A DNA stretch of 64,000 bases from Paenibacillus sp. BIHB 4019. GTDB taxonomy: Bacteria; Bacillota; Bacilli; Paenibacillales; Paenibacillaceae. The position numbers and the translations under genes are program-made. A model generated the notes under the pieces. That model saw only the letters and a program-made list of their open reading frames with translations. It searched no databases and was not told the DNA's origin. Location of the stretch: assembly GCF_002741035.1 (NCBI RefSeq), contig NZ_CP016808.1:6868501-6932500 (forward strand), read 5' to 3'. Positions 19,626 to 28,947 of the stretch are shown piece by piece. Position 1 is the first letter of the stretch; the number at the start of each line of letters is the position of its first letter.

Positions 19626-20513
19626 TTATTCCATTTGATCAAGCAAAATAAATTGGCCATCCGCTTCTTCCAAGCGGAAAATGACGGGACGCTCCTGCGG
19701 ATGCTTGTTAGGCGCATGAATGGTCAGGCATAGCTGGCCTTCAAACGTTCTAAACAGCATGCCATGTCCCCCATCCTTCGCGAACAATGGCTCGGCGTCC
19801 TGAATCCATGGTCCAGTAATTTGCCCGGAAGCCGAGCGGGCAATGCCCATCGTATAGCCTTCCTGACCAGACGTCGACCACATCATGACCAGCTCGCCAT
19901 TTGCCATCCGGTGCAGGAAAGGGCCGTCCGTGACGTAGTTTTGCTGATTGTCGCCGCCGCCGACCGACCAAACAGCATCCGAAGCTTTGAACAATAAGAC
20001 CGGATCGCCAATAGCTTGCTTGAAATCACGAGTAATCCGCACCGCATACATTTCGCCGTCCTGTACCTGCACCCACTCCTTGCAGAACACCATCCATGGA
20101 TCGCCACCATTGTCGATGAACAGCGTGCCATCCAGGCATTCCCACTCCGGCGGGGTCAGCGCCCGGCTCCATGGCTCGAACGGCCCTTGCGGCTGGTCTG
20201 CCGCCAGAACGCCCGTCACCCGCGGAATGCCGTCTGCTTTGAAGCTGGCGAACATATAATAGCGGCCTTCCCACTCGTATACCTCCGGTGCCCAATAATG
20301 ATGGTCCGACCAGAAGTCCGGCTCAGGCCGGAAGCACGCAATGGGCCCCTCCCACCCAACGAGGTCGCCGCTCTCATAAACGTCAAAGCCTAGCGCTTTG
20401 CCGCTCCATACATTTTGCCCGGTGGAGCCGTACAAATAATATTTTTGGCGTGTTTGGTCGACTAGTATATACGGATCGCGAAAATGAATATCTCCCAGCT
20501 GTTTTTTGCTCAA
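19626..20513 (-). CDS. GH43 family glycosidase (beta-xylosidase/arabinanase type), cytoplasmic
   Basis: A 295-residue single-domain five-bladed propeller with no signal peptide. The start is TTG 20513 behind AAAGGGG; no ATG is available. The GH43 base is D13 in HFRDPYI and the pKa-modulating Asp is D128 in LDGTLF. WAPEV (75-79) is also a family feature. The usual acid Glu in an 'EGP' loop is Asp here (TDGPF, D196), a variant I recall from some GH43 subfamilies, so activity is likely but the exact class is uncertain. Such enzymes act on arabinan- or xylan-derived oligosaccharides. It points away from a divergent lipoprotein gene. Confidence 0.8.
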   Translation of the reverse strand: MSKKQLGDIHFRDPYILVDQTRQKYYLYGSTGQNVWSGKALGFDVYESGDLVGWEGPIACFRPEPDFWSDHHYWAPEVYEWEGRYYMFASFKADGIPRVTGVLAADQPQGPFEPWSRALTPPEWECLDGTLFIDNGGDPWMVFCKEWVQVQDGEMYAVRITRDFKQAIGDPVLLFKASDAVWSVGGGDNQQNYVTDGPFLHRMANGELVMMWSTSGQEGYTMGIARSASGQITGPWIQDAEPLFAKDGGHGMLFRTFEGQLCLTIHAPNKHPQERPVIFRLEEADGQFILLDQME

Positions 20514-20758
20514 ATGAAACGCCCCTTTGCGCTAATTTAATCGTATTCACAAATGAATTAATGAAATCATTAATTAAAGAGCATATGAATTAACCTTACC
20601 TCATCATATAATTTGAGTAGCCTGATCGCAATCTTTTTTTGAAGGAGACAGCTCTGTGCTAATGGTGGCCCAGCATGCAACAAATTGTGCGGATATTCGT
20701 CTGAAATGAAAATGCAGGAAAAAAAATTATCGTTCATTTCACTAAGAGGAGTGCAAAC
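20514..20758. other. Divergent AT-rich intergenic region with inverted repeat
   Basis: This lies between the GH43 gene (minus) and a lipoprotein gene (plus). It holds the inverted repeat ATTAATGA-AA-TCATTAAT at 20557-20574, about 45 bp upstream of the GH43 start, which is a possible operator. No gene was seen. Confidence 0.4.
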
Positions 20759-22060
20759 ATGAAAGCAAAACATATAACCGTTCAAGGATGTATTTTATTC
20801 GGCCTCTTAATAAGTGGCTGTTCGAATGATAGCCAAATAGGGACACCCACAGCAACCGAGAAGCCCATTTCAACGGCTCAGCCTGCGGCTGCCGTTACGA
20901 ATTCGGCTGCTGAACTGGGCAGCCTTAGCTTTACTACGAGCCGTAACGCCGATGGCAGCCTAAGTGCAGCTTTGCCCGCTTCTTTCGGCCATTATTCCAT
21001 GAGCAGCAGCCCTCCTGTCGAGCTTCAAGGAAGCATCTATCACATGGTCAATCTGTACCGCGGCGACGATATCGTTACAAATGCGCTTCTTTCGCACCGC
21101 TCCGGACAGGACGAGGTAAAGGTCGAATGGAGCGAGACGATTACCGATTCCAACAATCGCTGGTACAATTCTTTTCATCCCGGGAAGGAGCGGCAGCTTC
21201 TCAAACTGGACGAGGAACGGCTCGTGTTTCTTGAACCGGAAATCATTGGCGACGGCGGTCGCTACCACCTGTCCGCTTTAAATGCTAAATCAGGTGAAAT
21301 GGCGCGGATTAGAGAGGATTTTTGGCCGCTGGGTGACGACTACGACTACATTTATCAATATCAATGGAACGAAGAGAAGCAGCAATTGTTTATGCAGAGC
21401 TATTTGGGGAACGTGTGGGTTTTCGACCTGCAAGGCGAGGACAAGCAGGATCGGGTGCCGGAAAATAAGTTCCGCGTCATCCCTCATTCGACGACCGGAG
21501 CCCCTTCGTTGTTCGTGTCACCTGACTTTGAACGTTTCGTCCACAACGATGAAAGCGGGGAGGTTGCTTTTTACACGGCTGACGGACAACCGCTTAAAAG
21601 TGTTAAACTTCCGGAAAAACGCTATGTCGCCTCCGAATTGATGAAGTGGAATCCGGCAGGCACCGTGGCCTGGATGGATACGGCTCCAGAGCAGCGGCAT
21701 CGCATCACAGGCATCGATATTGACTACTTAAAGCTGGCTCCTCAGCAAATTCATTTTTATGACCGTGATGGACTGCTTATTGCTTCGTTGAAAGCCTCTT
21801 CCGGCGATCATTCAGCGATAGAAGTCGTTCGGTGGCTTGATTCTAACGTCGCTCTCATCAAAGCCTTTACCTATGCACTAAAAAACACGACGAATTATGA
21901 CATAGAAGAAACGGATATTAGCTACTACAGCTATGATGTCATTCATGAAGTGAAAAAGCCCGCTGAAGCAGCGCCAGCAGCACCGGTCAAGGATTCGGCC
22001 GCCAAGGAGGAACCGCGCATTTCCGAGGATGGGCGAACCCTTATATATGAACAAGGTTAA
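20759..22060 (+). CDS. Lipoprotein of unknown function, propeller-like
   Basis: A 433-residue protein with ATG 20759 behind AGAGGAGTG. Lipidation is predicted at Cys21 (LLISGC). A Thr/Pro/Ala-rich linker (24-50) is followed by repeating short beta segments with aromatic/Asp turns (for example FVSPDFERFVHNDESGEVAF and ISEDGRTLIY at the C-terminus), which resemble TolB/WD-like propeller blades. The tail before the last blade is Ala/Pro-rich. It stands alone on the plus strand and ends at a bidirectional terminator. I do not recognise a specific family. Confidence 0.65.
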   Translation: MKAKHITVQGCILFGLLISGCSNDSQIGTPTATEKPISTAQPAAAVTNSAAELGSLSFTTSRNADGSLSAALPASFGHYSMSSSPPVELQGSIYHMVNLYRGDDIVTNALLSHRSGQDEVKVEWSETITDSNNRWYNSFHPGKERQLLKLDEERLVFLEPEIIGDGGRYHLSALNAKSGEMARIREDFWPLGDDYDYIYQYQWNEEKQQLFMQSYLGNVWVFDLQGEDKQDRVPENKFRVIPHSTTGAPSLFVSPDFERFVHNDESGEVAFYTADGQPLKSVKLPEKRYVASELMKWNPAGTVAWMDTAPEQRHRITGIDIDYLKLAPQQIHFYDRDGLLIASLKASSGDHSAIEVVRWLDSNVALIKAFTYALKNTTNYDIEETDISYYSYDVIHEVKKPAEAAPAAPVKDSAAKEEPRISEDGRTLIYEQG

Positions 22061-22129
22061 AAATGGGGCGTAATTAAGCGGGCACTCTGCAGCAGCAGAG
22101 CAGCCTCTCCATCTTTCTGAATTGCAAAA

Positions 22130-22172
22130 GGCTGGCGATGGATTGATGTCCATCGTCAGCCTTGCCTTTTTT
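22130..22172. terminator. Bidirectional terminator
   Basis: Perfect stem GGCTGRCGATGGA / TCCATCGTCAGCC with a 6-nt loop and a T run on the plus strand. It serves the lipoprotein gene and probably also the convergent gene at 22185-23258. Confidence 0.8.
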
Positions 22173-22184
22173 CAAACCATTGCC

Positions 22185-23258
22185 TCAGCTATGCACGGAG
22201 GACGCTTCATCCAGCGTATCCTGCTTTAAATCGACGCTGCCCGCTTCATCCATGAGCCCAATCAGCTTCTCAAGCGCTGAAATTTCCAAAGCTTTAATCG
22301 TTTCCACACATTGCTTCATTTTGCCAATGAGGAGCAGGTCCTCGCTAATTTCGAGTTTCAGATAGAGATTGCGCAGCACAAGCGTTTTGTCGATTAATAG
22401 TGAAAATTCATCAGCTAACGCAGTTGAAGGCTTAATCCTTCCCGTCTTGCTTAAATAGTCAAAAAGTAAGCGCATGCATTTTTTATGCTCATACAAAATA
22501 TGAAAAGGCAAGCTTGAATGCGCGGTGCTCTGTTGTTCAATCCGGTCAAGAAATTGCTGCAAATCCGTATAAACATCGATGCCGTATGAGGCCTGCTCCC
22601 TCGGCTTCGTGAATAAAGGCATTCGTTCGTATGAATTTCTAGCGTACAAATAATCCCTCAGCAGCTTGCTCGCTAACGAAAAATTAAATTCATAATGCTC
22701 GACTTGATTTAATTCAATGACCACGATTTTGGAGCGATTTAACGCTTGTCCATAAATCCCCTGTTTCGCAGCGTGAACAAGCGCCGGAATGGAAATGGTG
22801 ACTGCCGTATACTGGGCGTTGAAATAATCCATCAGCGTAAATTCATTTTTCTCCAAATCATAGCCCGTAATAAGCAATTGGCTTCTTCTATTGACCTTCC
22901 CATAAAAATTCGAATAAGGCACATAAAAATAATCGCAATTTATATAAACATATTGATTGTTGTCAATGCAGCTTTTAATAAACTCCTCTAATGGAGTCAA
23001 TTGGTTAATTAGACTCAATTCTATTTCTTGCGTATAAATCCACGGGTTATTGTTGTGCCTCCAAATAAGGGGCTCCCCTAAATAAAAGCTCAGCCAATGA
23101 ATGTCTTTATCGAAGGGCTTATCTGTATACAGCTGTATAAAATGATTCAATATCCAGGCATGAGACTTTTCATCGTTGCTCATGACCGCTAAAAAATGGG
23201 AATATCTTTTGTACCCCACAACCATTGGTATCGTTACAGGCAGCATCTTTTTTGTCAA
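22185..23258 (-). CDS. Orphan BtrH-like (papain-fold) protein
   Basis: A 357-residue protein with TTG start at 23258 behind AAGGAAGG. The central part INCDYFYVPYSNFYGK (about 106-121), followed by LLITGYDLEKNEFTLMDYF, parallels LPCDLFYMPHAKVFYGK and YLIFDD of the BtrH-like protein at 56777-57661. The N-terminal half of BtrH/C39-like proteins normally brings a Cys nucleophile and a His. Here no N-terminal Cys is seen and the His position is Gln127, so it may be non-catalytic. The C-terminal ~130 residues are helical. It stands alone between convergent terminators and azlCD, with no ACP nearby. Function unknown. Confidence 0.55.
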   Translation of the reverse strand: MTKKMLPVTIPMVVGYKRYSHFLAVMSNDEKSHAWILNHFIQLYTDKPFDKDIHWLSFYLGEPLIWRHNNNPWIYTQEIELSLINQLTPLEEFIKSCIDNNQYVYINCDYFYVPYSNFYGKVNRRSQLLITGYDLEKNEFTLMDYFNAQYTAVTISIPALVHAAKQGIYGQALNRSKIVVIELNQVEHYEFNFSLASKLLRDYLYARNSYERMPLFTKPREQASYGIDVYTDLQQFLDRIEQQSTAHSSLPFHILYEHKKCMRLLFDYLSKTGRIKPSTALADEFSLLIDKTLVLRNLYLKLEISEDLLLIGKMKQCVETIKALEISALEKLIGLMDEAGSVDLKQDTLDEASSVHS

Positions 23259-23389
23259 ACGATCCTTCCTTTCTCATTATAATTGAGGGCTTGTCACAAT
23301 TATTTTTTGAGAAACTCTAGATGAAGATGACGCAGTATGTAGACAAAACCGCAGCAAAACACCCCTTCTTACATCCTTATTTGTAATAA

Positions 23390-23494
23390 TTATCCTATAA
23401 TTGTAACGTATTCGTTAACAAGCTGCAATCCTTTTTGATCAATCGCCTCTAGCGCTTTGAGTTTTTGCCCATACTGAACCTTTGACCCTGGCAC
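23390..23494 (-). CDS. Possible 34-residue ORF coupled to azlD
   Basis: A GTG overlaps the azlD stop (TAGTG) and opens 34 codons reading PGSKVQYGQKLKALEAID then QKGLQLVNEYVTIIG. The composition looks protein-like and helical. There is no clear Shine-Dalgarno, so expression would rely on coupling. It may be a gene remnant. The rest of 23259-23493 shows no gene. Confidence 0.3.
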   Translation of the reverse strand: MPGSKVQYGQKLKALEAIDQKGLQLVNEYVTIIG

Positions 23495-23826
23495 TAAAAA
23501 ACCAGCTGCACGAATAACATATAAACGATCGTACCGCCCGCTATCGATAAAAGCATATTTCCACGCCAAATGTGAAGCAAAGCAACAATCGCAACGGAAA
23601 TCAGCTCGGGTACACCGTGGTTACCGGAGAGCAGACTGACATCCTTTAAACTGTATATTACCAATAGCCCTAAAGCCGATGACGGAAGCACCGTTCCAAG
23701 ATATTGGACATATTTCGGAGTGGAGCGCCCTGCCGGGAAGAGGAGAAAGGGCAGGAATCTTGTAGCCATCGTTCCCAAAACAACCATTGCGATCGTAATA
23801 CACCGCTCTAATAATGTCATCGTCAA
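23494..23826 (-). CDS. azlD: Branched-chain amino acid exporter subunit AzlD
   Basis: A 110-residue membrane protein with three to four hydrophobic helices and AzlD-family features [13 protein letters not shown] and [23 protein letters not shown] start at 23826 overlaps the azlC stop (TTGA) with AGGTGA 6 nt upstream; an ATG lies two codons later. It works with AzlC in branched-chain amino acid export. Confidence 0.88.
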   Translation of the reverse strand: MTMTLLERCITIAMVVLGTMATRFLPFLLFPAGRSTPKYVQYLGTVLPSSALGLLVIYSLKDVSLLSGNHGVPELISVAIVALLHIWRGNMLLSIAGGTIVYMLFVQLVF

Positions 23827-24533
23827 GCCTGTTCACCTGCGCTTTCAAGCTTTGTTCTTAATAACGTAAGGAAGAGAAGAATAGTAAGCATCGCTGGTAA
23901 AATGAAGCTGCTGCTATCGAAAAGAATCAGACTGAGAATCGATAATGCCAGCCCGATTAAAGCACTGTGGTGCTTCCTTTCCTTCTTCCACTGTTCAATA
24001 AAAATGACAACAAACAGAGCTGTCATGACGAACTCAAGACCTTCCATATTGATATTCACCAATGGCCCAAGGATTCCGCCAATAGCGGCGCCAAGCACCC
24101 AATAACAATGGTTAAGCAAGGTGACGAAAAACATGTACCATCCTTTGTCCACTTCTTTGGGGATATTCGCCGTGTAATTGATGGAGAAGGATTCATCGCA
24201 GAGCCCAAAAATTAAGTAGATCTTTTTCATGCCTGTCCCTCTATATTTTTCAAGCATCGATATGCCATAAAAAAGATGGCGAGCGTTAACCATTAACGCA
24301 AGAATTAATGCACCTAATGGATTAAATGCGGCAAGCAGCAAACCTACAGCGACAAATTCCATGGAACCAGCAAAAATCAATAGGCTCATAGCAATGGCAT
24401 ACCCGGCATGAAAGCCAGAAATATTCACAAAGATCCCGTATGCCACTCCTAAAAATAAAAACCCGGCAAAGATAGGGATGGTATGCGGGAAGGCTGTGCG
24501 AAATGCGGAATACATTTCTTTTTTGTTATTCAT
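23823..24533 (-). CDS. azlC: Branched-chain amino acid exporter subunit AzlC
   Basis: A 236-residue membrane protein with about five to seven helices. The family signatures are [29 protein letters not shown] and [17 protein letters not shown] 24533 is preferred; an in-frame TTG seven codons upstream overlaps the GAGGTGG site. It pairs with AzlD to export leucine analogues and branched-chain amino acids. It is divergent from the MocR-type regulator at 24643, which probably controls it. Confidence 0.9.
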   Translation of the reverse strand: MNNKKEMYSAFRTAFPHTIPIFAGFLFLGVAYGIFVNISGFHAGYAIAMSLLIFAGSMEFVAVGLLLAAFNPLGALILALMVNARHLFYGISMLEKYRGTGMKKIYLIFGLCDESFSINYTANIPKEVDKGWYMFFVTLLNHCYWVLGAAIGGILGPLVNINMEGLEFVMTALFVVIFIEQWKKERKHHSALIGLALSILSLILFDSSSFILPAMLTILLFLTLLRTKLESAGEQA

Positions 24534-24593
24534 GAATGTTGTTTTCCACCTCAAACTTCATTATTTCTTTGCTAATCATAACGGTGCAAATCC

Positions 24594-24627
24594 ATACAAT
24601 CAACGGTATAATTGTATGCATTACAAT
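24594..24627. promoter_or_regulatory. Candidate MocR operator and promoter between azlC and its regulator
   Basis: The segment holds ATACAAT, a 10-bp spacer, ATTGTATGCATTACAAT, that is three half-sites ATACAAT / ATTGTA / TACAAT. The inner ATTGTA-TGCAT-TACAAT is an exact inverted repeat. A TATAAT at 24607-24612 is embedded, so binding would affect transcription of the regulator and of the divergent azlCD. Confidence 0.55.
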
Positions 24628-24642
24628 TTTGCGAGGTATCGT

Positions 24643-26037
24643 ATGCCGATTAATTCTTTCGTTGATTACCCTATGTCGTGGAGACCCGATAAAACGATAT
24701 TGAATCGTCCCCTTTATTTATCCTTAGCCGAGTTATTAGAGCATGATATAGCAATCGGCCTATTAGCTCCTGGCACAAAGCTGCCTCCTCAGCGTGAGCT
24801 GGCTGATTTTTTAGATGTGAATTTCACGACGATTACGCGTGCATACAAAGTTTGCGAAACGAAAGGATTGATCTATGCCGTTACCGGCAGTGGCACATTT
24901 GTAGCTCCGAATGCTGCCCGTTCCATTACGATTTCAAAAGACAAAGTTGCGATCGACTGTATTGACCTTGGATTTGTCGCGTCCTTTGAACAAACGAATC
25001 GGCTTGTTGCATTAGCGGCTAAAAAAGTAGCAGAAAAAAGCTATATGGAAGGGTTGTTGAATTACAACGATCCAACGGGACTTCCTCACCATAAAATGGC
25101 GGGATTAAGTTGGATGAAGACGGTGGGAATCCACGCGAAAGCAGAGCATGTAGCGATCGTTTCGGGGGCACAGAATGCGCTGGCCATCACTTTATTGGCT
25201 TTATTTGAACCTGGGAACCGTATAGCTGTGGATGTATTCACCTATACAAACTTTATTGAAATCTCAAAGATGCATCGGATTCAGTTAGTTCCTGTTTTGG
25301 CTGATGAGGAGGGCATGCTGCCGAGCGAGCTGGAGCAGCATTGCCGCCTGCTAGACATCCATGGCATCTTTCTCATGCCTTCCTGCTCGAATCCTACGAC
25401 GGTCGTTATGTCCGAAGCGCGAAAAAAAGAGCTTGCTGCTGTCATTCGCAAGCATCGCTTGATTTTAATCGAAGATGATATTCATGCTTTTTTAACGGCT
25501 GGCTTGATGGACGATTACCCAAATCCGATGTTTCAAATGCTTCCCGAGCAAGCCATTTACATCTGCAGCACCTCCAAGTCCATTTGTTCCGGGCTTCGAG
25601 TCGCTTATCTCGTGTATAGTGAGAATTTCAAAGAACGAATTGAAAAAGCGATATTCAATATTAATGTTAAAACTTCTTCGTTGAACGCCGAGATTACAAC
25701 CGAGCTCATCTTATCAGGGGCAGCCTATGAAATTGTGGAGGAAAAAAAGCAGCTCGCACAAAGAGCCAATCACCTATTTGCAGCGTACTTTCCAGTACCT
25801 TCGTGCAAGGGCCATCCCTTAAGCTTTTACCGCTGGCTGCCAATTTCGAGCAAACAATCGGCCGTGCAAATCGAAGGCGCCTTACTGGAGCAAGGCATTT
25901 GTGTTTTCCATTCGGACCGATTTCTTAGCGGAGCAGGCATAAAGGACAAATTTCTGCGTATAGCACTTGCGTCAACAAATTCCTTTGAGGAATTAGAAAG
26001 AGGCTTGAGCATTTTGAGAAGCTCGGCAATTGTATAA
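24643..26037 (+). CDS. MocR-type (GntR-HTH plus aminotransferase) transcriptional regulator
   Basis: A 464-residue protein with ATG 24643 behind GAGGT; the frame extends upstream without a start signal. The N-terminal winged HTH (about 15-85) includes GTKLPPQRELADFLDVNFTT and ITRAYKVCETKGLIYAVTGSGTF. The rest is a fold-type I aminotransferase domain with the PLP-lysine segment ICSTSKSICSGLRVAYLV. MocR regulators sense amino-acid- or PLP-related ligands. The divergent arrangement with azlCD suggests control of branched-chain amino acid export. Confidence 0.88.
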   Translation: MPINSFVDYPMSWRPDKTILNRPLYLSLAELLEHDIAIGLLAPGTKLPPQRELADFLDVNFTTITRAYKVCETKGLIYAVTGSGTFVAPNAARSITISKDKVAIDCIDLGFVASFEQTNRLVALAAKKVAEKSYMEGLLNYNDPTGLPHHKMAGLSWMKTVGIHAKAEHVAIVSGAQNALAITLLALFEPGNRIAVDVFTYTNFIEISKMHRIQLVPVLADEEGMLPSELEQHCRLLDIHGIFLMPSCSNPTTVVMSEARKKELAAVIRKHRLILIEDDIHAFLTAGLMDDYPNPMFQMLPEQAIYICSTSKSICSGLRVAYLVYSENFKERIEKAIFNINVKTSSLNAEITTELILSGAAYEIVEEKKQLAQRANHLFAAYFPVPSCKGHPLSFYRWLPISSKQSAVQIEGALLEQGICVFHSDRFLSGAGIKDKFLRIALASTNSFEELERGLSILRSSAIV

Positions 26038-26059
26038 TTCACAGCTATCTTGAACGCTG

Positions 26060-26572
26060 CTATTTTTCATTTGGCGACTTAGGGCCGCTTAAATCCAATT
26101 GATAAAAGGCCAGGTCCAGCCAGTCGCCAAATTTATACCCTGCTTTTTTTATTATGCCTGCATATACAAAACCCAGCTTTTCGTGGAGCTTAATACTTGG
26201 CGTATTAGCTGCATCAATTCCCGCAACGATGGTCGCATATTCTCTTTTGTTAGCGGTATCAATAAGCTCTTTCATTAATTTTGAAGCAATGCCCAGATTG
26301 CGAAAATCCTTGCTAACATAAACTGAATGTTCAATTGCGTATTTATAAGCCGGCCATGGCCTGAATGGCCCAAAGGTGGCAAAGCCGGCAATTCTTCCCC
26401 CCTTCTCATATACGAGCACTGGATAACCGTCCTGTTTTTTATTGTTAAACCACTGTATTCTTCCATTCAGAGTATCCGCTTCATAACAATAAACAGCCGT
26501 TGTATGCAATATAGCATCATTATAGATATTTAATATTTCCGGCAAATCCTTGTTTAACGCTTCCCTAATCAT
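26060..26572 (-). CDS. GNAT N-acetyltransferase, phosphinothricin-acetyltransferase-like
   Basis: A 170-residue GNAT protein. ATG 26572 is favoured (AAGGA 9 nt upstream); another ATG three codons earlier is too close. The order MIREALNKDLPEILNIYNDAI, YPVLVYEKGGRIAGFATFGPF, HSVYVSKDFRNLGIASKLM and SIKLHEKLGFVYAG is that of the PAT/YncA branch. It acetylates an amine of a small molecule with acetyl-CoA. The substrate is unknown. It is convergent with the MocR gene. Confidence 0.87.
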   Translation of the reverse strand: MIREALNKDLPEILNIYNDAILHTTAVYCYEADTLNGRIQWFNNKKQDGYPVLVYEKGGRIAGFATFGPFRPWPAYKYAIEHSVYVSKDFRNLGIASKLMKELIDTANKREYATIVAGIDAANTPSIKLHEKLGFVYAGIIKKAGYKFGDWLDLAFYQLDLSGPKSPNEK

Positions 26573-26707
26573 TATCGTCATTCCTTTCGCACAAGCGTTG
26601 TTTTTCCTATCGTATCAATCCCAATAAAATTCGTAAAATTGAACTTTTCATTCGTTTGCCATAAAATAAAGTTATAGCAAAAAGCATGGCTGAAGGCAGG
26701 TATAACA

Positions 26708-27625
26708 ATGACATTTCAACAATTACGATATTTGGTCGAGGTTTCTAAACACAGCTCTATTAGTAAAGCCGCCTCCGCGCTTTATATGACACAGCCGAGC
26801 ATCAGCAAGGCCATACAGGATTTAGAAAAAGAGTTAGGGGTACTCATTCTTGATAGAAGGAATAAAGGGGTAACCTTTACTAAAGAGGGTACGGAATTAT
26901 TGTTTTATGCAAAGATGCTCTTAGAGCAAATGGGTTCTGTTGTTGATCACTTTAACAAAAAAAATACGACCGAATTGAAGAAGCTCTCCCTTTCATCCCA
27001 GCATTACAGCTTTGCAATTGAAGCTTTTTCAAAATGGATGAATGATTTTGCTGGGCATAAATATGAGCTGACCATGCGGGAAGGAAAAACAATCGATGTT
27101 ATTGAGGATGTTCACTTAGGCAAAAGCATCATTGGCATTTTATCGCTAACTCCTTTAAATAAACATTATTTTGAGCGCTACTTCCTCTCAAAATCTTTAA
27201 TCTTTACTCCTTTGACTTCTATTAAGCAGCATGTTTTTCTACGTAATGAACATCCTCTAGCTTCATTTGAATCCATTGCTTTAGAGCAATTGAAGCCCTA
27301 TCCTTATCTAACATACCAGAAGGATGACATGCTGCTTCATTTTGCGGAGGAAGCAATTAACATGAATACACTCGAAAAACTAGTTTATATAAATGATAGA
27401 GGAACAATGAATGATATTCTCTCCAATACAAACGGATACAATATTGGCACAGGCAGCATCGTCAAAAACAATTTAAACCCTCCCCTTATAGCGATTCCCT
27501 TGGAAAATGGACATCCAATTGAAATTGGCTACATAAGGCGCAATGATATTATTTTGCCAGAAGAAATTAAGGTTTACATTGAGCTTGTGTCAGAAGCATT
27601 GGAAAAAGCAAAACCAAAAAGTTGA
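26708..27625 (+). CDS. LysR-family transcriptional regulator
   Basis: A 305-residue regulator. The N-terminal winged HTH reads TFQQLRYLVEVSKHSSISKA and ASALYMTQPSISKAIQDLEK, followed by a substrate-binding domain of about 210 residues. AGGCAGG precedes ATG 26708. It is divergent from the GNAT gene (136 bp apart), which could be its target. It ends at a strong terminator. Confidence 0.9.
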   Translation: MTFQQLRYLVEVSKHSSISKAASALYMTQPSISKAIQDLEKELGVLILDRRNKGVTFTKEGTELLFYAKMLLEQMGSVVDHFNKKNTTELKKLSLSSQHYSFAIEAFSKWMNDFAGHKYELTMREGKTIDVIEDVHLGKSIIGILSLTPLNKHYFERYFLSKSLIFTPLTSIKQHVFLRNEHPLASFESIALEQLKPYPYLTYQKDDMLLHFAEEAINMNTLEKLVYINDRGTMNDILSNTNGYNIGTGSIVKNNLNPPLIAIPLENGHPIEIGYIRRNDIILPEEIKVYIELVSEALEKAKPKS

Positions 27626-27643
27626 TACATAAGCTAATAAACA

Positions 27644-27690
27644 AGAAGGCAGCCGATTCCATTCTTCCTCAGTTGGAATCGCCGCCTTCT
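27644..27690. terminator. Convergent terminator hairpin
   Basis: AGAAGGC.GCCGATTCCA pairs with TGGAATCG..GCCTTCT across an 11-nt loop between the LysR gene and the convergent oxidoreductase gene. T-rich on both sides. Confidence 0.65.
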
Positions 27691-27721
27691 GCTTATTTCC
27701 CTTCATTCTCTGTACGATTGC

Positions 27722-28864
27722 TTAATAAGCAAGACCAGACTCGTCCTGAAATTTAAAATGGGAATTAGTCACATAGCCTCTCGGCAAAGCCGGCATATTG
27801 GTAAAGGTCGATTGCAGAGCGATGTGCTGCTTCGTCTCGCCGCTTTTTACGATGCTGTGTAAAATTTCCAGCGCATGATAGCCCATCTCCTTGCTGGCCC
27901 GGTTCGCTCTGCCCTTGCGCATGGACCATGCCATTTCTGCAACGCCAAGTCCTCTGCTCTCCTGCGTAAAGCTATGGGATTGCTGCATCACCATCGGCTC
28001 CGTGTTCCCCTTCAGTATAACTTTGACCTCCCCTCCAAAAAGGTTGGGATCTGACATATACATCACGCCATCCGTGCCGTACAGCACCAGCGTAGGCTTC
28101 TCTGGGACTATCAGTATGGAATTGGAGTCAAACAGCAAGCTGCCGACCGCCCCGCTCTCAAATTGCAGCGTGCCAGCCATTAGATTTTCACACTGGATTT
28201 CGTAGCACTCGCCGAGCTTTTCCATATAATAATGCTGCCGTTCCTTGTTCAGCGTCTTCGCAATTCCGGAAACCTCCGCAACAGGTCCCAAAAGGCTCAG
28301 CAAAGCGGTAATATAATAAATGCCTACGTCAAAACCGATACCCGCGCCGGGCTTAATCGCATTCGGGGACAGCTCCGCGAAGAGGGATACATCCCGGCTC
28401 AAGGCGCAGTGAGCGGATGTAATCGTTCCGATCATCCCGCTTTCGACTACATATCTGGCAGTCTGAATGCTGGCTCCGAGAAACGTATCCGGGGCGACGC
28501 CCAGGTATAGGTTTTTTTCATCCGCAATTCGCACAAGCTCGGCCGCTTCCTCCAGCTCCAGCGCCAGCACCTTCTCGGTATAAACATGCTTGCCAGCTTC
28601 CAGCAGCTGCTTGACGACACTGTAATGGGCGGTCGAAGCTGTCAAATTAACAACGAGCTCAATAGAGTCATCTTCCAAAATTTGCTGCATGGAGAGCGCT
28701 TTAATGTTGTATTTTTCGGCAGTGCGCTCGGTCTTGTCCAAATTACGATCATAGCAGCCGACAACCTCTAATATACGAAACTGGTTAATCATCGTGCTTA
28801 AATAGGCGTCGCTAATCGCTCCGCATCCAATAGTAGCTACTTTTACAGGTTTTAAAGCCGTCAT
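27722..28864 (-). CDS. Gfo/Idh/MocA-family oxidoreductase
   Basis: A 380-residue NAD(P)-dependent dehydrogenase. The Rossmann motif VATIGCGAISDAYL is at the N-terminus, followed by GKHVYTEKVLALELEEA (the EKP-type motif, here EKV) and a C-terminal alpha/beta substrate domain with GAGIGFDVGIYYI. ATG 28864 lies 9 nt after AGGGG; a TTG start three codons earlier is possible. It probably oxidises a sugar or sugar acid. It is last in the operon with the propeller and VOC genes, behind LacI operators. Confidence 0.88.
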   Translation of the reverse strand: MTALKPVKVATIGCGAISDAYLSTMINQFRILEVVGCYDRNLDKTERTAEKYNIKALSMQQILEDDSIELVVNLTASTAHYSVVKQLLEAGKHVYTEKVLALELEEAAELVRIADEKNLYLGVAPDTFLGASIQTARYVVESGMIGTITSAHCALSRDVSLFAELSPNAIKPGAGIGFDVGIYYITALLSLLGPVAEVSGIAKTLNKERQHYYMEKLGECYEIQCENLMAGTLQFESGAVGSLLFDSNSILIVPEKPTLVLYGTDGVMYMSDPNLFGGEVKVILKGNTEPMVMQQSHSFTQESRGLGVAEMAWSMRKGRANRASKEMGYHALEILHSIVKSGETKQHIALQSTFTNMPALPRGYVTNSHFKFQDESGLAY

Positions 28865-28947
28865 CCTAGTCAACCCCTTCTATATTATAAAAAATAGCTC
28901 ACGCCCCGAAAATGAGCATCGTCATTTGTTCATCCGGGATTAGAACG

